The notes beneath the pieces are model-generated. The model did no database searches, was not told the origin of the DNA, and worked only from the letters and a program-made list of their open reading frames with translations. This document shows positions 37,061-49,000 of a stretch of DNA of 64,000 bases, one piece after another; the first letter of the stretch is position 1; each line of letters opens with the position of its first letter. Both the position numbers and the translations under genes were made by a program. Origin of the DNA: Rhizoctonia solani. Its lineage: Eukaryota > Basidiomycota > Agaricomycetes > Cantharellales > Ceratobasidiaceae. Where the stretch lies: positions 1,302,001-1,366,000 of the forward strand of contig NC_057383.1 in NCBI RefSeq assembly GCF_016906535.1, written 5' to 3'.

Positions 37061-38397
37061 ATGTCGCCAGTCCAGAACTCAGCAGCGATTTTTAACTCTG
37101 TTCCTCAAGGATACCCTGTGTTGAATGAGACCATAACTCACGCATCCGATACAATCGACTTGGATAATGTTCCACTCTCGGGTGGTACCCTCGTCAAATC
37201 GGTGTATTTGTCTATCGACCCATACATGCGAGGGAGAATGCGCAAACCAACCTCACAAGCAAGCGGAAACTTCGTTTTAGGCCAACCGATACGAAACTTT
37301 GGGATCGGAAAGGTTATCCGTTCTGAAAAAGATGGTATTCACCCAGGAGATCTGCTATATGTGCACGACCTTCGTAAGCACATATTATTAACTTCAATCT
37401 AGTCACCTGATGGCCAACTAATGTGCGTCCGTACCAGGATTTCAAGTCTACAATGTACTGAAATCCGAACACCCAATTAGGGTGATCAAAGATGAACCGG
37501 ATATTCCACTCTCCGCATACATTGGTGTTCTTGGAATGCCCGGTAGGTGATTTTCTCTTGCCACAGACAAATCGTGATCGACTTATTAACATTCTTCGCG
37601 TTGGTTAGGTATGACGGCGTTTTACGGGCTGGAGGTTGTAGGGAATCCTGTCAAAGGAGAGACTATATTTGTCTCGTCTGGCGCTAGTGCGGTAGGATCG
37701 TAAGCAAAGTGCGCATATACACTATGGACTCGCGCTAACAACATATGATAGTCTGGTAGTTCAACTGGCCAAAGCGAAAGGTCTCAAGGTCATAGCTTCT
37801 GTTGGATCAGATGATAAAGTCGACTTCCTAAAGAGCATAGGCGTAGACGCCGCGTTCAATTACAAAACACAAAGTATCGCAGATGTCCTTGCCAAGGAAG
37901 GACCAATCGATATATACTGGGATAACGTTGGTGGTCCGACGTTAGAGGTGAGCACCAATATGCACGCATTGACCTCGAGAAGTAAACCTAACACTGAGTC
38001 GATAGGCTGCGCTGGATGCATGTAATACCAATGCGAGGATAGTTGTGTGCGGCGCTATTTCACAGTATAATGCGTCAGAACCGTACGGAATCAAGGTGTG
38101 TTGATTAACTTAACAAACATATATTAGCTTCGTCGATTTAACTAGTACTCTTAGAATACTACACACATACTCTACAAACAGCTAACAGTTCGAGGATTTG
38201 GAGTTCTTACTCTTGAACCAGAGTACGAGGGGCAAGCCAATAATCCGGTCAAGTTCTTGAATGCTTTGGTTCCGCTCATCCAGTCGGGGAAGATCAAATG
38301 GTCGGAGCAGATATACAAGGGAATTGAGAGCGCAGGGGAAGGGATTATTGCTGTGCAAACGGGTTCCAACCCTGCAAAAGTAGTCATCGAAGTGTAA
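37061..38397 (+). CDS. NADPH-dependent medium-chain reductase (PTGR/LTB4 12-hydroxydehydrogenase type)
   Basis: This is a member of the zinc-independent medium-chain dehydrogenase/reductase superfamily that reduces alkenal/one double bonds with NADPH in the cytosol. Visible are the N-terminal GroES-like domain (VKSVYLSIDPYMRGRM, FGIGKVIRSEKDGIHPGD), the SAYIGVLGMPGMTAFYGL joint, the nucleotide-binding turn VSSGASAVGS, AKAKGLKVIASVGSDDK, the IDIYWDNVGG motif typical of this subfamily, and the C-terminal LTVRGFGV and IQSGKIKWSEQIYKGIESAG. Exons are separated by introns of about 50-60 bases (near 37375, 37545, 37700, 37950 and 38095). No zinc-binding residues of alcohol dehydrogenases are seen. 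The length is about that usual for the family. The exact substrate is unknown. Confidence 0.9.
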
Positions 38398-38948
38398 ACG
38401 CTTGTGTAGATGGACCCGGTTCGCCAATTTGTGGCAATCACTTGACAAAAGGGTTCGATGGCAATGTTCTGTTTTGTATGATTGGTACATTTGAAAGTTA
38501 TTTTTTGAACAAGAGCAAGAGAAAAGGAACGAATATGAATAAATCTGAATACAGATATTATCAAGCCAGACTATACCCAGGTGTTCACTGCTTGGCCTTT
38601 GGTCCAATTAGCTCAAGACATGACGAACTAAGAGCACGTAAAGACAATCTACCAAACCTTCACGGTCCCTGCCCAGACACCAATAGCCCTAACTTTACCT
38701 GACATTTGAATACACAGTGTCGGCTTTCAAAATCATCGAAAAACGTCGGTTACTATCTAATCGGCCTCGTATACGTGTATGTGGGGCAATACTCCGCATA
38801 CAACCGGTTCGGACGTTAGTCAGCGTCGCTAAGCTCGCGGCAGGTCACGTGCCCTTCCCAGTCTTGTCTTGTGCGATACCCCACACCATACGTTACCTGA
38901 CTTTCCTCTTTCCTCTTTCCAACCGCCCGTGTTCTTGTTCTCATCACC
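38398..38948. other. Intergenic
   Basis: This is the reductase 3-prime flank and the UBC2 promoter, including a run of C/T-rich sequence just before the UBC2 start. Nothing else is seen. Confidence 0.5.
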
Positions 38949-39665
38949 ATGGTAAATCTGCACCGTGCGTTTTCCCCGTAGGAAAAGACTAAAATACGTC
39001 TGTAGTCAACTTCGTGCCGCCGCCGCTTGATTCGCGACTTTAAGCGTCTCTCGTCCGATCCTCCAGATGGTATCTCTGGTGCGCCATGCCCCGACAACAT
39101 TATGCTTTGGAACGCGGTAATCTTCGGGCCAGGTGAGTAGCTCAGTCCTCAGTCCTGGGTGGCTTGACATGACTTGTGAGGTGCTCAGCCGATACGCCCT
39201 TTGAGGATGGGACGTTCAAACTGATATTGACATTTGACGAATCGTATCCCAACAAACCTCCCCAAGTTAAATTCTTGTCTAAAATGTTTCACCCGAACGT
39301 ATACGCGAACGGAGAGCTCTGTTTGGATATTTTGCAGAATCGGTGTGTTCCTATCGACTTGTGTTGGGGGGTTCGCTGACTCATGCTCATTGTGGCTCAG
39401 GTGGTCACCTACGTATGATGTGGCCGCTATTCTTACATCAATTCAGAGTCTACTACACGACCCAAATCCTAATAGGTGAGCTCACTTTCCCCTCGCACCC
39501 CTATCCTATGACTAAGCCTCTACCAGTCCTGCCAACGCTGAGGCCGCAGCGCTCTATCGCGAAAATATGAAAGAATATGTACGGCGCGTAAAAACGACGG
39601 TAGAGGAAAGTTGGATGGATCCAGGTGACCTGACTGGGGAAACCGCTCCCGAGTCATCTTCATAG
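38949..39665 (+). CDS. RAD6: Ubiquitin-conjugating enzyme E2 UBC2/RAD6
   Basis: This E2 transfers ubiquitin to histone H2B and PCNA in the nucleus, with Bre1- and Rad18-type E3 partners. The start ATG (38949-38951) is alone in its exon; an intron (38952-39005) separates it from [15 protein letters not shown]. Further exons give [40 protein letters not shown] and the active-site Cys in [13 protein letters not shown], then [38 protein letters not shown] and a short acidic tail ending PESSS. The length of about 165 residues fits Rad6. Four introns are inferred from splice consensus and frame continuity. Orthology to RAD6 is firm. Confidence 0.95.
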
Positions 39666-40127
39666 ACATCCATGTTGCGGAAGTGGTATGCACTGGTGTC
39701 CAGAGATAGCAAGACGCACGTGCCCCCCCGCTTTCCTGCAGCACATTCTCATGCAAATATTTGTACAAACAATTCCGCACGTTAATTTCCTCTCCCTCTT
39801 GTGTCCTGTTTTTGTATTGTCTGTCGTTTTGTGGTGTTCTTTGTGTTCTTTATGGATTGTTTGTCAGCACATGGGATGAGCTGAGTCACAACCTAGAGAT
39901 CCGAACTCGGGCTGATGACGAGTGTGTATGGTATCCGAGATGCCATGTGGATGTCTGCCACCAATTGGGAAATTGCTTCCTCGGCGCTTCGTGTCGATGA
40001 TCTCCAATGCGGACTTGGCTCTTCTTGACGATGACGGCCTGGGGCGGCTGTGGTGAATTTCCATCCTATTCTTGGATTTGGCAATCATTTCTCAGCCTGT
40101 TTACGTCTTGAACTCAACTCTCGAGCT
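39666..40127. other. Intergenic
   Basis: This is the UBC2 3-prime UTR (T-rich) and the upstream region of the FAD synthase gene. Nothing else is recognised. Confidence 0.5.
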
Positions 40128-41431
40128 ATGAGTGTAGACACCAGCCCCAACAACACCGATACTTACATTGACCCGTCCTCGCTCGACGCGGTATATGATC
40201 TGGCTCAAGATCCAACTCCACTGGGTGAGATGATACGCGAGGCGATTGGAGTAATTGACCGAGGGTTAGACATCCATGGGTAGGCTCACTTTTCTGCTGC
40301 CAGTGTGGGAATAACAACCTCTTTCCAGTCTAGATAAGCTGTCAATTAGCTTCAATGGAGGGAAAGATTGTAACTAGATTTTTCTCTCCTTATTTCTCTT
40401 CAAAGTTTATAATATTTATTGTCAGGTACTGTTCTTTTACACCTATTATCCGCTGTTCTACGCAAACGGTACGTCGAGGGAATTGGGTATGGGCCTGTCT
40501 TTCAGGTAGATACAGTCGTTGCGGACGGGGCAGTGGTCTCCCCTTCGCTATCAAATGCTACACTGTCTGCTTCTGCGCCCACTACCGAACCTACTCCTTC
40601 CGATGTGCTGCCATCGACAACTATTACCACTACAACCGCGACGCCCCCACCAATCCGTTCTGTATACGTTCTCTGTCCCTCTCCCTTTCCTGAAGTCGAA
40701 GAGTTCGTCGAATCAAGTGTAAAAGCATACAACCTTCAACTAGTTAGAGTCTCTGGGTCGATGCGTGTAGCTTTGCAAGCATATTTGGATACGAAGGAAG
40801 GACAAGGGATAGAGGCAATTCTCGTTGGCACAAGAAGGAATGACCCCCATGGTGGTAAGTCACTCTGGTTTTTACTAGTACCTTCCTTTTTTCATTCACA
40901 CTCTCGCTTTCCATTCGAATTTATCCTTTTCATCGACCGTATCCCCTATTTTCGCTACTATCTCGGAGATGTATCCGTACTGATCGCACCGCCCCTCTTC
41001 CTCAGGTAAACTCGATTTCTTACAACATTGTGACCCGGGTTGGCCCAAACTCTTACGTGTCCACCCTATCATCAATTGGAGTTATTCACAGGTGTGGCAA
41101 TACCTGCGTCACCCGAGACTAAAAGTCCCATACTGTCATTTGTACGACGTAGGGTACGTATATCATTTTTGCTTACTCGATCAAGGTATCCTTGTCTACT
41201 CGATTAAACGCCATCTGACTCGAGTGATGTCGCAGATATACATCTCTCGGCTCTACATATAACACGTTCAAGAATCCCGCACTCCAAGTTCTAACATCCG
41301 ATTCATCGCCGACTTGGAAACCAGCCTATGCCCTCGAGCACGGGAATCTTGAACGGGCGGGGAGAGGAAATGGAGCGGGGTTGGAGAACAGACGCGGTGT
41401 CGAGGTCCCAGTAGCTCTCAACGGAATATGA
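40128..41431 (+). CDS. FAD1: FAD synthase (FMN adenylyltransferase, PAPS-reductase fold)
   Basis: The enzyme transfers AMP from ATP to FMN to make FAD in the cytosol. The start at 40128 gives [20 protein letters not shown]. Visible are [17 protein letters not shown] (the PP-loop-like ATP site, assembled across an intron with a GTAACT donor), [18 protein letters not shown], the [12 protein letters not shown] motif that binds substrate, [45 protein letters not shown] and a C terminus [17 protein letters not shown]. Between the ATP site and the PFPEVEEF motif lies a Thr/Pro/Ser-rich insertion of about 45 residues that looks disordered and is unusual for the enzyme core. No lesion is seen. Confidence 0.93.
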
Positions 41432-42581
41432 TGTACGATTTGTGATAGATAGACAGTATATGATATTGCGCTTGAAAATGACTCGGGAAATTCCAACGCG
41501 TGGCCACCCACTGTGTAAACAAAATTAGAACACCAAGTCTTGTACTTTTTGCCGCTGCTACTGCCACCGATAGGTGCCTTATAGCTTGTCAATATTTGAC
41601 TTCTCGACTTCCATGCTCCCCAAACCATTTTGCATACACCCACCACCCAAAAAAGGTCCTACATCACAAAAAGGCGCATTCTCCCGCATGCCCTTTTCTT
41701 GCTACTCTCGTATATTTTTGTTCGCTCTGCGATCCAATACGCCCTCGATCCGTGATAATTCCCAAATCTATCACTGGTGTAACGAGACCCCGAACTTTAG
41801 TACATTGGTAAAAAATGTCTCTTTCAATACGATATGGCCTGAAAACAAAAACTTCAGTACGCCTTCTTCAGAATAAATTAGACTAAGAGAGGTTTTATGC
41901 GTAAAACCAGTACATATTGGCCATCGTTTCAACCCAATTTTACTTGAACACGGATGCTTATTTTCAATACACTATTGGCCTTGTACAGCGCATGTATGCG
42001 CCTTATACCAATGAATCAAACCCATTGTGAGGAATTAGGCCCCAATATCCCTTTACATTTCATGTCTAAACGAAGCGCTGCTCATGGCTCAAACTACTCA
42101 ATTCGCTATACTAGCACCGGGTCGTGGGGAACCAATGTACAGTTCCGAGAGATTCTTTCGATTTTGAACAGTTCACCTCGACCCCCACTGCCCAGTAGGC
42201 GTCACATGATGCTTCTTATGCGAACTCCCCAAGGCAGATGGAGGACGAGCGATAATGCCTATACCTACTAATACTGCTCGACTAGATCTAATAGAAGGCC
42301 TTGCGACACAACAAAGGGAACTCATTTGATTGGTAAAGTTGCCAGGAGACTCACCATATGCCTCAGCATCGCATAAAGCTTGATGTGCTGGGCCGTTCTC
42401 ATTATTTGAATGTCAGTAGCACTGAGGCATTTGTAGGGATCTGTCCGGGGCCGGTGGATGCTCAAGTAATGATTGTGCGCGAGGTTCCTATTAAGCAGCG
42501 GTTCGAATTTGATTGCGTACTTTACAAGAGCAAAAAAGCCACCTATACATCGAGTACATTTCAGAGCAATCCTTTTTTTAC
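41432..42581. other. Intergenic
   Basis: This lies between converging genes (FAD synthase plus, SMG-like minus). Several frames of about 100 codons occur on either strand with no family likeness; I read it as two 3-prime UTRs and spacer. Confidence 0.5.
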
Positions 42582-45500
42582 CTATTCCCAATTTGGAATG
42601 TCCCTAGCTGTCGCATAGGTCTGCTGCCTCGAAAGGCGATTTACCTCCATATCTCCAAACCCCTGGTTACGTGCCGACCATGTTCCATCCGAGGCAAAGC
42701 CAGGTCCAACCATCCCACCAGCGATCGAGTTTGAGCGCATAGGGCCTGTACCTGAGGAACCACCCCAGGATCCCGCCCGAGCTACCTCCTGAGGCGCTGG
42801 AGTCCATATCGTGGCCGCTCCGGTGAGCGACGGGAGTCGAGCGTGCGAACGAAAGGCCAGAGGGTCGTTTGTTCTCCCGACCCCGGGAGAGAGAGAACTG
42901 GGTGAACCTACGGCAGAGAAAGTGGTCGATCGCTGGTTCGAAAATGCGGACGGTTGCGGCGGAGAGCGCGGAAGGCCTGGACGCAGGTCGAGTCCTGGCG
43001 CCCCAAGGGGATTCTGCAAAGGGAAAGGGTCTGGAGAACGGTTTTGGGCAGGCGACAAGAACGAAGGGGTCGGGCCATGCATAGAAATGGAGCGCCCAAC
43101 AAACGGCGTATTGGAGGTGATTATGCTTGATGTATTATTGCCAACGGGACTCGTTGCCATGTTTAAAAAGGTGGGAGTACCATTCAAAACGCGATTCAGT
43201 AAATCTTCGGCAGTTGTTCCAGCTGGTCTAGGCTGTGTATGGCTGTGAACACGAGCAGAACGCTCCGTAGGTTCCGAAAGGAACGAAGGCGTCGGAGGAG
43301 GCCAAACTAGTGCTGGACCAGTCTCTAACAGAGGAGAAGCCGAATGGGGAGGGGGAGACATAGAAACACTTCTGTATCACAACGTTAAAGGCTAATTCTT
43401 TACGATGAAACCGGCACTCACACAGGCCTCTGACGAAAGCCCTGAGGGTATAATATTTGTTCATCCTCGCCTTCGTCTTCGTGATCGCTCAACCTTGCGT
43501 CCATAGCGAGCCGAACTGGATCATCATCGGTTCTCGTACTTACTGTTGCACGGTCGTCTTCCTGGCCGGGGAAATCATCATCTTCGGGAGTTCCATCGTC
43601 GCTGCCCAAGTCGGTATCGTTTGCCTCATCCCAGCGATCATGGGGTTCGATGCCGGCGTAACCTTGACTCTGGTTATGGGTCTCAGACGGAATGGAGCCT
43701 GATGCTAGGGGACATCCCTAGCAACAATATGAGTCTGCCTGGAACTTTTTTACGCAATCCATAACTTACCGGGAGAGCAGTGATGTATTTGTTGTCTACA
43801 ATTAGGTCTCCAATTCTCATGAGCTGCTCTTCGTTCGGATGCACGCTTGCTGCCTCATTTGTACCTTGACCCCCGCGACCCACTGGGTCAAGCCCTCCAT
43901 TCGATTCCCATTTCAGCGGTGAGAATCCCTTCATATCAATATCTTCCTCTAAATTGACTGATACCGAGGGAAGTAAATTCAAAGGGAACGCCTCGTTAAG
44001 CTGGCCATCAAATCGTGACCAAGCGTGCCAAAAAGAAGTGAGACTAGGACGCATCGTGTTTGGGAGAGTGGGCGATGTGGGCGTATTCGGCTCCTGTGAG
44101 TCATCCAGAGGATACTGCTGCAAATATCGAACATTCGCCTTGACCCACTTGTTGGCAATCCGCAAAGCCGGCAAAGTTCTGCGGAACGTGCCTGTAATCC
44201 TCTGTGCGAGCTTCTCGGCTTGTTGTTGTTCGTCACCCGCCATTTCCCCAACCTCCTTGACCCCATCCTGAATCTCCCTTATCCCAATTTCCAGGAGCAC
44301 GGTATACAAAGCCAGTAAATGTGCAACTACTCGTGTCTCCAATGGGATATCCTCTTCTCGACTCTCTTCTCGGTCGCTCGCCTTGGGCTTTGCCCGCCTT
44401 CGTTCGGGTTTATGATCCCCTTCCATTCTAAACATCCGCACCCTCCAAAGTGCTCCCAAGGTTATGACCAAGACTTGAACAATCGTTGCCGCAGGAAGTA
44501 GCCGACGAGTGACCAATGATGCGAAACTCGCCAGGACATTCTGAGTGTGGCGAGCCAGCTTGGTCGGGCTGGAGGAGGGGAGCAGGGCGAGATCAAGATA
44601 ACGTAGCTGTGCAGGATGAAAATGGTACGCACCGGCATTTTCCAGCCCACAAGGCATGTAGTAATACTACATCCTGTTTGAATCGACTCTCGAGATCTTT
44701 GGAGGCGTCGTTGTCTGCCGAAGGCTTCCCGGCTGGCTCTGCTTTGCTTTTCCTTTGCCTGAATCGTCGCCACTAGCTTCTTGCTCCCTTCTTTCCCTCC
44801 ACATCTCCCTGTCTACTTCCAAACATTTTGCTAGGCTCCTAATAAGGTTGTCCTGAGCTGTTGGGAAAGGTTTCCTCACACAAAGAGCACGGTAGTAGTT
44901 GAGAGCTGCCCCGAAAAAATCATGCTGATAGGAATGGACTATGGCAAGTTGATTGAACGGATTGCCTGCATTGAGTTGATGCCATCGAAAGCAACGTTTC
45001 GGACTAAGAATGGACTCAATAAAGAGAGAGATCAAACGCACCGTAATCAGGTAACAACAACCGGGCCTGAACATAGAAAGCCTCGGCCTTCGAGAAGGGT
45101 TTCTCGTTAACTTTTCAGCTCCTCCGCCTTTGCCCCTCCTCCCACCTCGCGAACGTTTAGTGCTTGGCTCGGAATTTGCCTTGTTCGGATGCGTCCCATA
45201 CTGTTCTCGATAGCGCGCAATGTCCCCCAAATATATGAGTGCACGAAAAACGACAAGGAGTTTATTCGATCGATGCTCGTGGCTAGGAGGAGGATGAGTC
45301 GGTGTGGGATTGTCCTCGAGAGCGGGTGCCATGTCGATTTGACCTTGTCGTGCGAGCGACTCGCGATTCTCGAATTCTACAATGTTCATCCCAAGTGCTA
45401 CCATGGCCCCGTTCGCCTCGGTCAGTCCGTGGATGCGAACTAGTCTGGAAACGATTCCAGACCAAAAGGTGCCCTCGGCTCCAAGGAATGCAAGGAATTT

Positions 45501-45908
45501 CTGGAGCATTTTTCTGTTCTCGACGGCATTCTTGTTACCCGGGGGTGATGCCCGTATGGGGTCGATTCGAGAACGATATTGGGCTATAAGGGCATAGGAT
45601 GTATCCGACCACAGAGACTGGTCGACTGCCTGGGCTTGGCGTGCAAACGGAAAGCCAAAAAGGATATCCTTGTATTTCCGTTGAATTCTGGACCGTGCTG
45701 AGTGTTTGCTGTGCACCTACCAGTTAGGAAGGTGCTTACCGTTTGAACTGGATATCAATCTCACGATCCCAGGGGTCTCGAAGCTTGAGCTCTCCACGAA
45801 AGTCGGCCACAAGCCCTTTGACGTCCCTTGTACCCTTTCGATGAGTATAATATATACGTACGAATATAGAACTAGAGCTCACCGTGATAGCTTGGAGGGG
45901 TCACCCAT
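42582..45908 (-). CDS. SMG5/SMG7/EST1-like nonsense-mediated decay or telomerase-associated protein
   Basis: The start at 45908 gives a short first exon (MGDPSKLSR), then GLVADFRGELKLRDPWDREI and YKDILFGFPF...LWSDTSYALIAQYR. This is the 14-3-3-like N-terminal TPR domain of SMG7/EST1 proteins, which bind phosphorylated Upf1 or telomerase. Signature blocks LLVVFRALIYLGDIARYREQ, LNAGNPFNQLAIVHSYQHDF and GAALNYYRALCVRKPFPTAQ follow, then the helical DNA/RNA-binding region (VKANVRYLQQYPLDD), an acidic linker and a Pro/Ser-rich tail ending RDIPNWE. Two frame breaks, near 45098 (CCC run) and 44750 (A run on the minus strand), each look like loss of one base in a homopolymer. With those repaired by eye the conserved blocks join in register, so I treat the gene as real. 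SMG versus EST1 function cannot be told from sequence alone. Confidence 0.8.
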
Positions 45909-46064
45909 CGTGGTTGGAGTAAAGTGCCTGTATCTGTGGGGTCTTAGGCTGAGATCGACGGTAAGGGTCTGAGGGCCAAATCAATGGAATTTCGCACGTG
46001 GCATAGCCTGGTCTACAACACAGCCAATTACATATTTCCCGCCTTTACATTTGACAACCAAAGC

Positions 46065-48497
46065 ATGGAGGGTCAGGGCAGGACATCGCGTTACGAGGAT
46101 GAAGAGATTGAAATGCTAATACCTGGTGAAAGACATTCGAATACTCGCTTTAACCTCAGGTCAAAGACTATATCTCGCACCCTCTATTTTCTGTCTTTTG
46201 CTCTGGGAATACTAGCGTGTATCTTGGTCGAGGTTCTTGCGCGTACTACAGGAATACTGCCTCCTCTGAAGTCGCATCAGCACTCTTTGAATGATTCTGA
46301 ATCACACTTCCCTCCAGCTGACCTACCAATTGGCAACCATCGCTCTTTCCTCCCGACGTTGGATACCCTGGCCCAACGCCAACTGGCATAGAACCTGCGG
46401 TACTCGCCACTGCGCCTGCATACCCTAAACATATGGGGTCCACCGGGCTCGTACCTCCGAAATTTATAATGGGAACGAATAAAACCGATGGATTCAACTT
46501 GTTCAAGAGCTGGGGAAGCTTGAGTCCGTGGTATTCCGTGAGCAGCGCGGAGTTCGGGCTACCTGATGCAAGCGTGGAGGCACCTGAAACATGTCATATT
46601 ACGGGTGTCATGTTTTACATAGACACGGAGCAAGGTCAGCCTTGAATACCAATCGTTAGAATACATATTTTATCTCCAGTTATAGATACCCGACATATGA
46701 TCTTGAGTGGGGTCAGCCTCCGGTACTGGTGAAAAAGCTTGGCTCCATTAAAAGTATCAATGCCATTGGTCAACTCCGCTTTCTCAACGACTGGTAAACG
46801 CAAGGTTTCTTACCTCGAGCAATTTGGCTCACTGATTCCCAGGACGTATACTCTCGGCGCTGAAGTACTTACGCCCTTTGGTCGTGGGCAACTGTGTTAG
46901 TAAGCTAGTGTGCATACTTGTTATCAAACTAAATAGAGAGGTTGTAGACGAGCTGGGTGTTTCTATGCGTATGCGTTATGGACATCTTTTGAATAATTTT
47001 ACGGAGAGCAATACGATTCCGGTGTTTCGGACCGAGTCTCAGTAAGCTATGATACCACAAACTTTAGGATGAAACTTAACAAAGACATTCATGGCATTCA
47101 AAGGAATCGCATGCTCGAGTCTTCCATCAATTTCGCGTTTGGGTTCTTTGGGAATCCAATCGAAGGACAATACCAACAAGTGATCGCTCTAGTGCATGCT
47201 GGCGTGCGTTAGATTTGCTTCAAATATACCGACCCATATGTACTCATCCAAGCAATAGATCAATAACACAATATCACCGTGGAATACGTGAGTCCCCACC
47301 AATTCTCACAACCCGCCGCTAATTAACTCCCGACAGATGCCCAAATGCCAACATTCCGGCCAAAGCTTTCAGAGGACTGAACTTTGTTCAACAATGGGGC
47401 GACGTTTACCTGAAAGACGCCGTTGCGAGGTTCAAGGAAATGGCGCCCGAAGTTGACTGGACTACCGAAGACGTCTACTCGGCCCAAAAAGTGAGTTCCA
47501 TACAAACACTTCGCATCCCTGTTCTCATGCACGCGATAGATGTGTGCATATGAAACAGTTGCTCTCGGGTACTCTGCTTTCTGCGAGCTGTTCACCAAGG
47601 AAGAGTGGGACGGGTTCGATTATTCGTACGTGATGAACTTTTGATCTCAATGTGTCGCCTTATTTAGAGAGGTTTCCCAGTCATGACCTAGGATTCTGGT
47701 ATGCATACGGTTAACAAACACAAATACCTGGTCTCTTAACGTAATTGCTTCAGGTACAACGATGCGTACGGGTCACCAATAGGTCAAGCGCTCGGGCTGG
47801 GCTGGGTTTCAGAATTGGTTGCGCGCCTTACGCATACACCCATAGAAGTCCACAACACCACTACAAATGCTACTATGCATGATAACATTCGCTTCCCGCT
47901 GAACCAATCAATTTATGTGGACTCGACTCATGAAGTACGTAGTTGTATACGTTATGTAATTAGGCTATACTAACATCTGGAACTTTCAGACTGTATTCAT
48001 GCAAAGTAAGATTCACCTCTTTGGCATGTTATGCTCGAGGCTGATTGTTATATTTCTTAGTCATGACGGCACTCAACCTCACTAACTTTGCTTCGGATGG
48101 ACAACTTCCCATAACTCACATTCTCCCCAACCGGAAGTTCAAATCTTCTAAAATTGCTCCGTTCGCTACAAACATGCAGGTTCAACGTGAGTTTCTTTAT
48201 ATATGCTACTTGAGCTCCGTAATCATACCGGGGTCAGTGCTTTCATGTTCATCCCATCCCGAACCACAAATTCGTCTCATCATCAACGACGGCGTCACTC
48301 CTCTAACAACAATACGAGGATGTCCCGAAGATAAAGACGGAATGTGTCCTCTCAAAAAATTTGTTGATGCCCAAAAGGAAACAATCAGAACATCGAGTTT
48401 TGATTGGGCATGTTACGGAGATTGGGAGATCGAGGAAGGATGGGTAACTACACGCGGCATGCCTCCTTCAGGAAAGCCAACCGGCCACATGTCTTAG
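46065..48497 (+). CDS. Membrane-anchored histidine acid phosphatase (phytase-like), copy 1
   Basis: The likely start at 46065 (MEGQGRTSRYEDEE) opens a short cytosolic tail, a single membrane segment (LYFLSFALGILACILVEVLA), a Pro-rich stalk, then the phosphatase domain: FNLFKSWGSLSPWYSV, the RHGARYP catalytic motif, MRMRYGHLLNNFT, FAFGFFGNPIEGQYQQ, CPNANIPAKAFRG, LGLGWVSELVARLTHTPIEV and YVDSTHETVFM, ending GDWEIEEGWV. Two single-base losses break the frame: near 46353 (C run before GYPGPTPTG) and near 46607 (immediately before HVLHRHGAR). The active His is kept; the usual HD proton-donor pair reads HE. It is paralogous to the gene at 61435-63940. Whether it is a pseudogene or hit by base-call errors is undecided. 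Confidence 0.75.
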
Positions 48498-49000
48498 TTC
48501 TGTTGGCATACCTCTCATTATTTTCATACCTGCACTCGCTATTTATTACAGTTCCAAAGTACCATAGAAGCAGCCTCCCTTATTAATTTATGTGTCTTTT
48601 TCTTGGATTTTGTTAGTGGTGTCCAGCTTAGCCACTCAGGTCACCTATGAGATACCGCCTGTTTACTCGGCATCCACATATACGTCCCAGCCAAAGTGAT
48701 AGAAATGCATGCGGTTGATAAAAACAGCATAATACAAAGTAACATACGGATACAAAATGGCTACCGCCAATATTAGTGTACACATCCTACAATGATTGTC
48801 CAACTCAATCGATCAGTCCTCTCCACCTCCAATTAAATAACAACCCAGGCCGGAAAGACATAATGAAAGACATGAAACAGGACTCGTAATAGACATAAAG
48901 ATATTCATAGTGGCTGGACGTAGCAAATGATTTCAGTCATATTGATAGCAACAAATGAGGATACAAGACTCACTCGAAGCGTCGATCCATTCATGCAACC
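48498..49000. other. Intergenic
   Basis: This lies between converging genes; A/T-rich 3-prime flanks. Nothing recognised. Confidence 0.5.

Noticed and set aside
41500..42620. Genes between FAD synthase and the SMG-like gene
   Set aside because: Several frames of about 100 codons on both strands, biased composition, no motif; more likely converging 3-prime UTRs.
42811..43248. Plus-strand 145-codon frame
   Set aside because: It is the reverse-strand shadow of the Pro/Ser-rich tail of the SMG/EST1-like gene.
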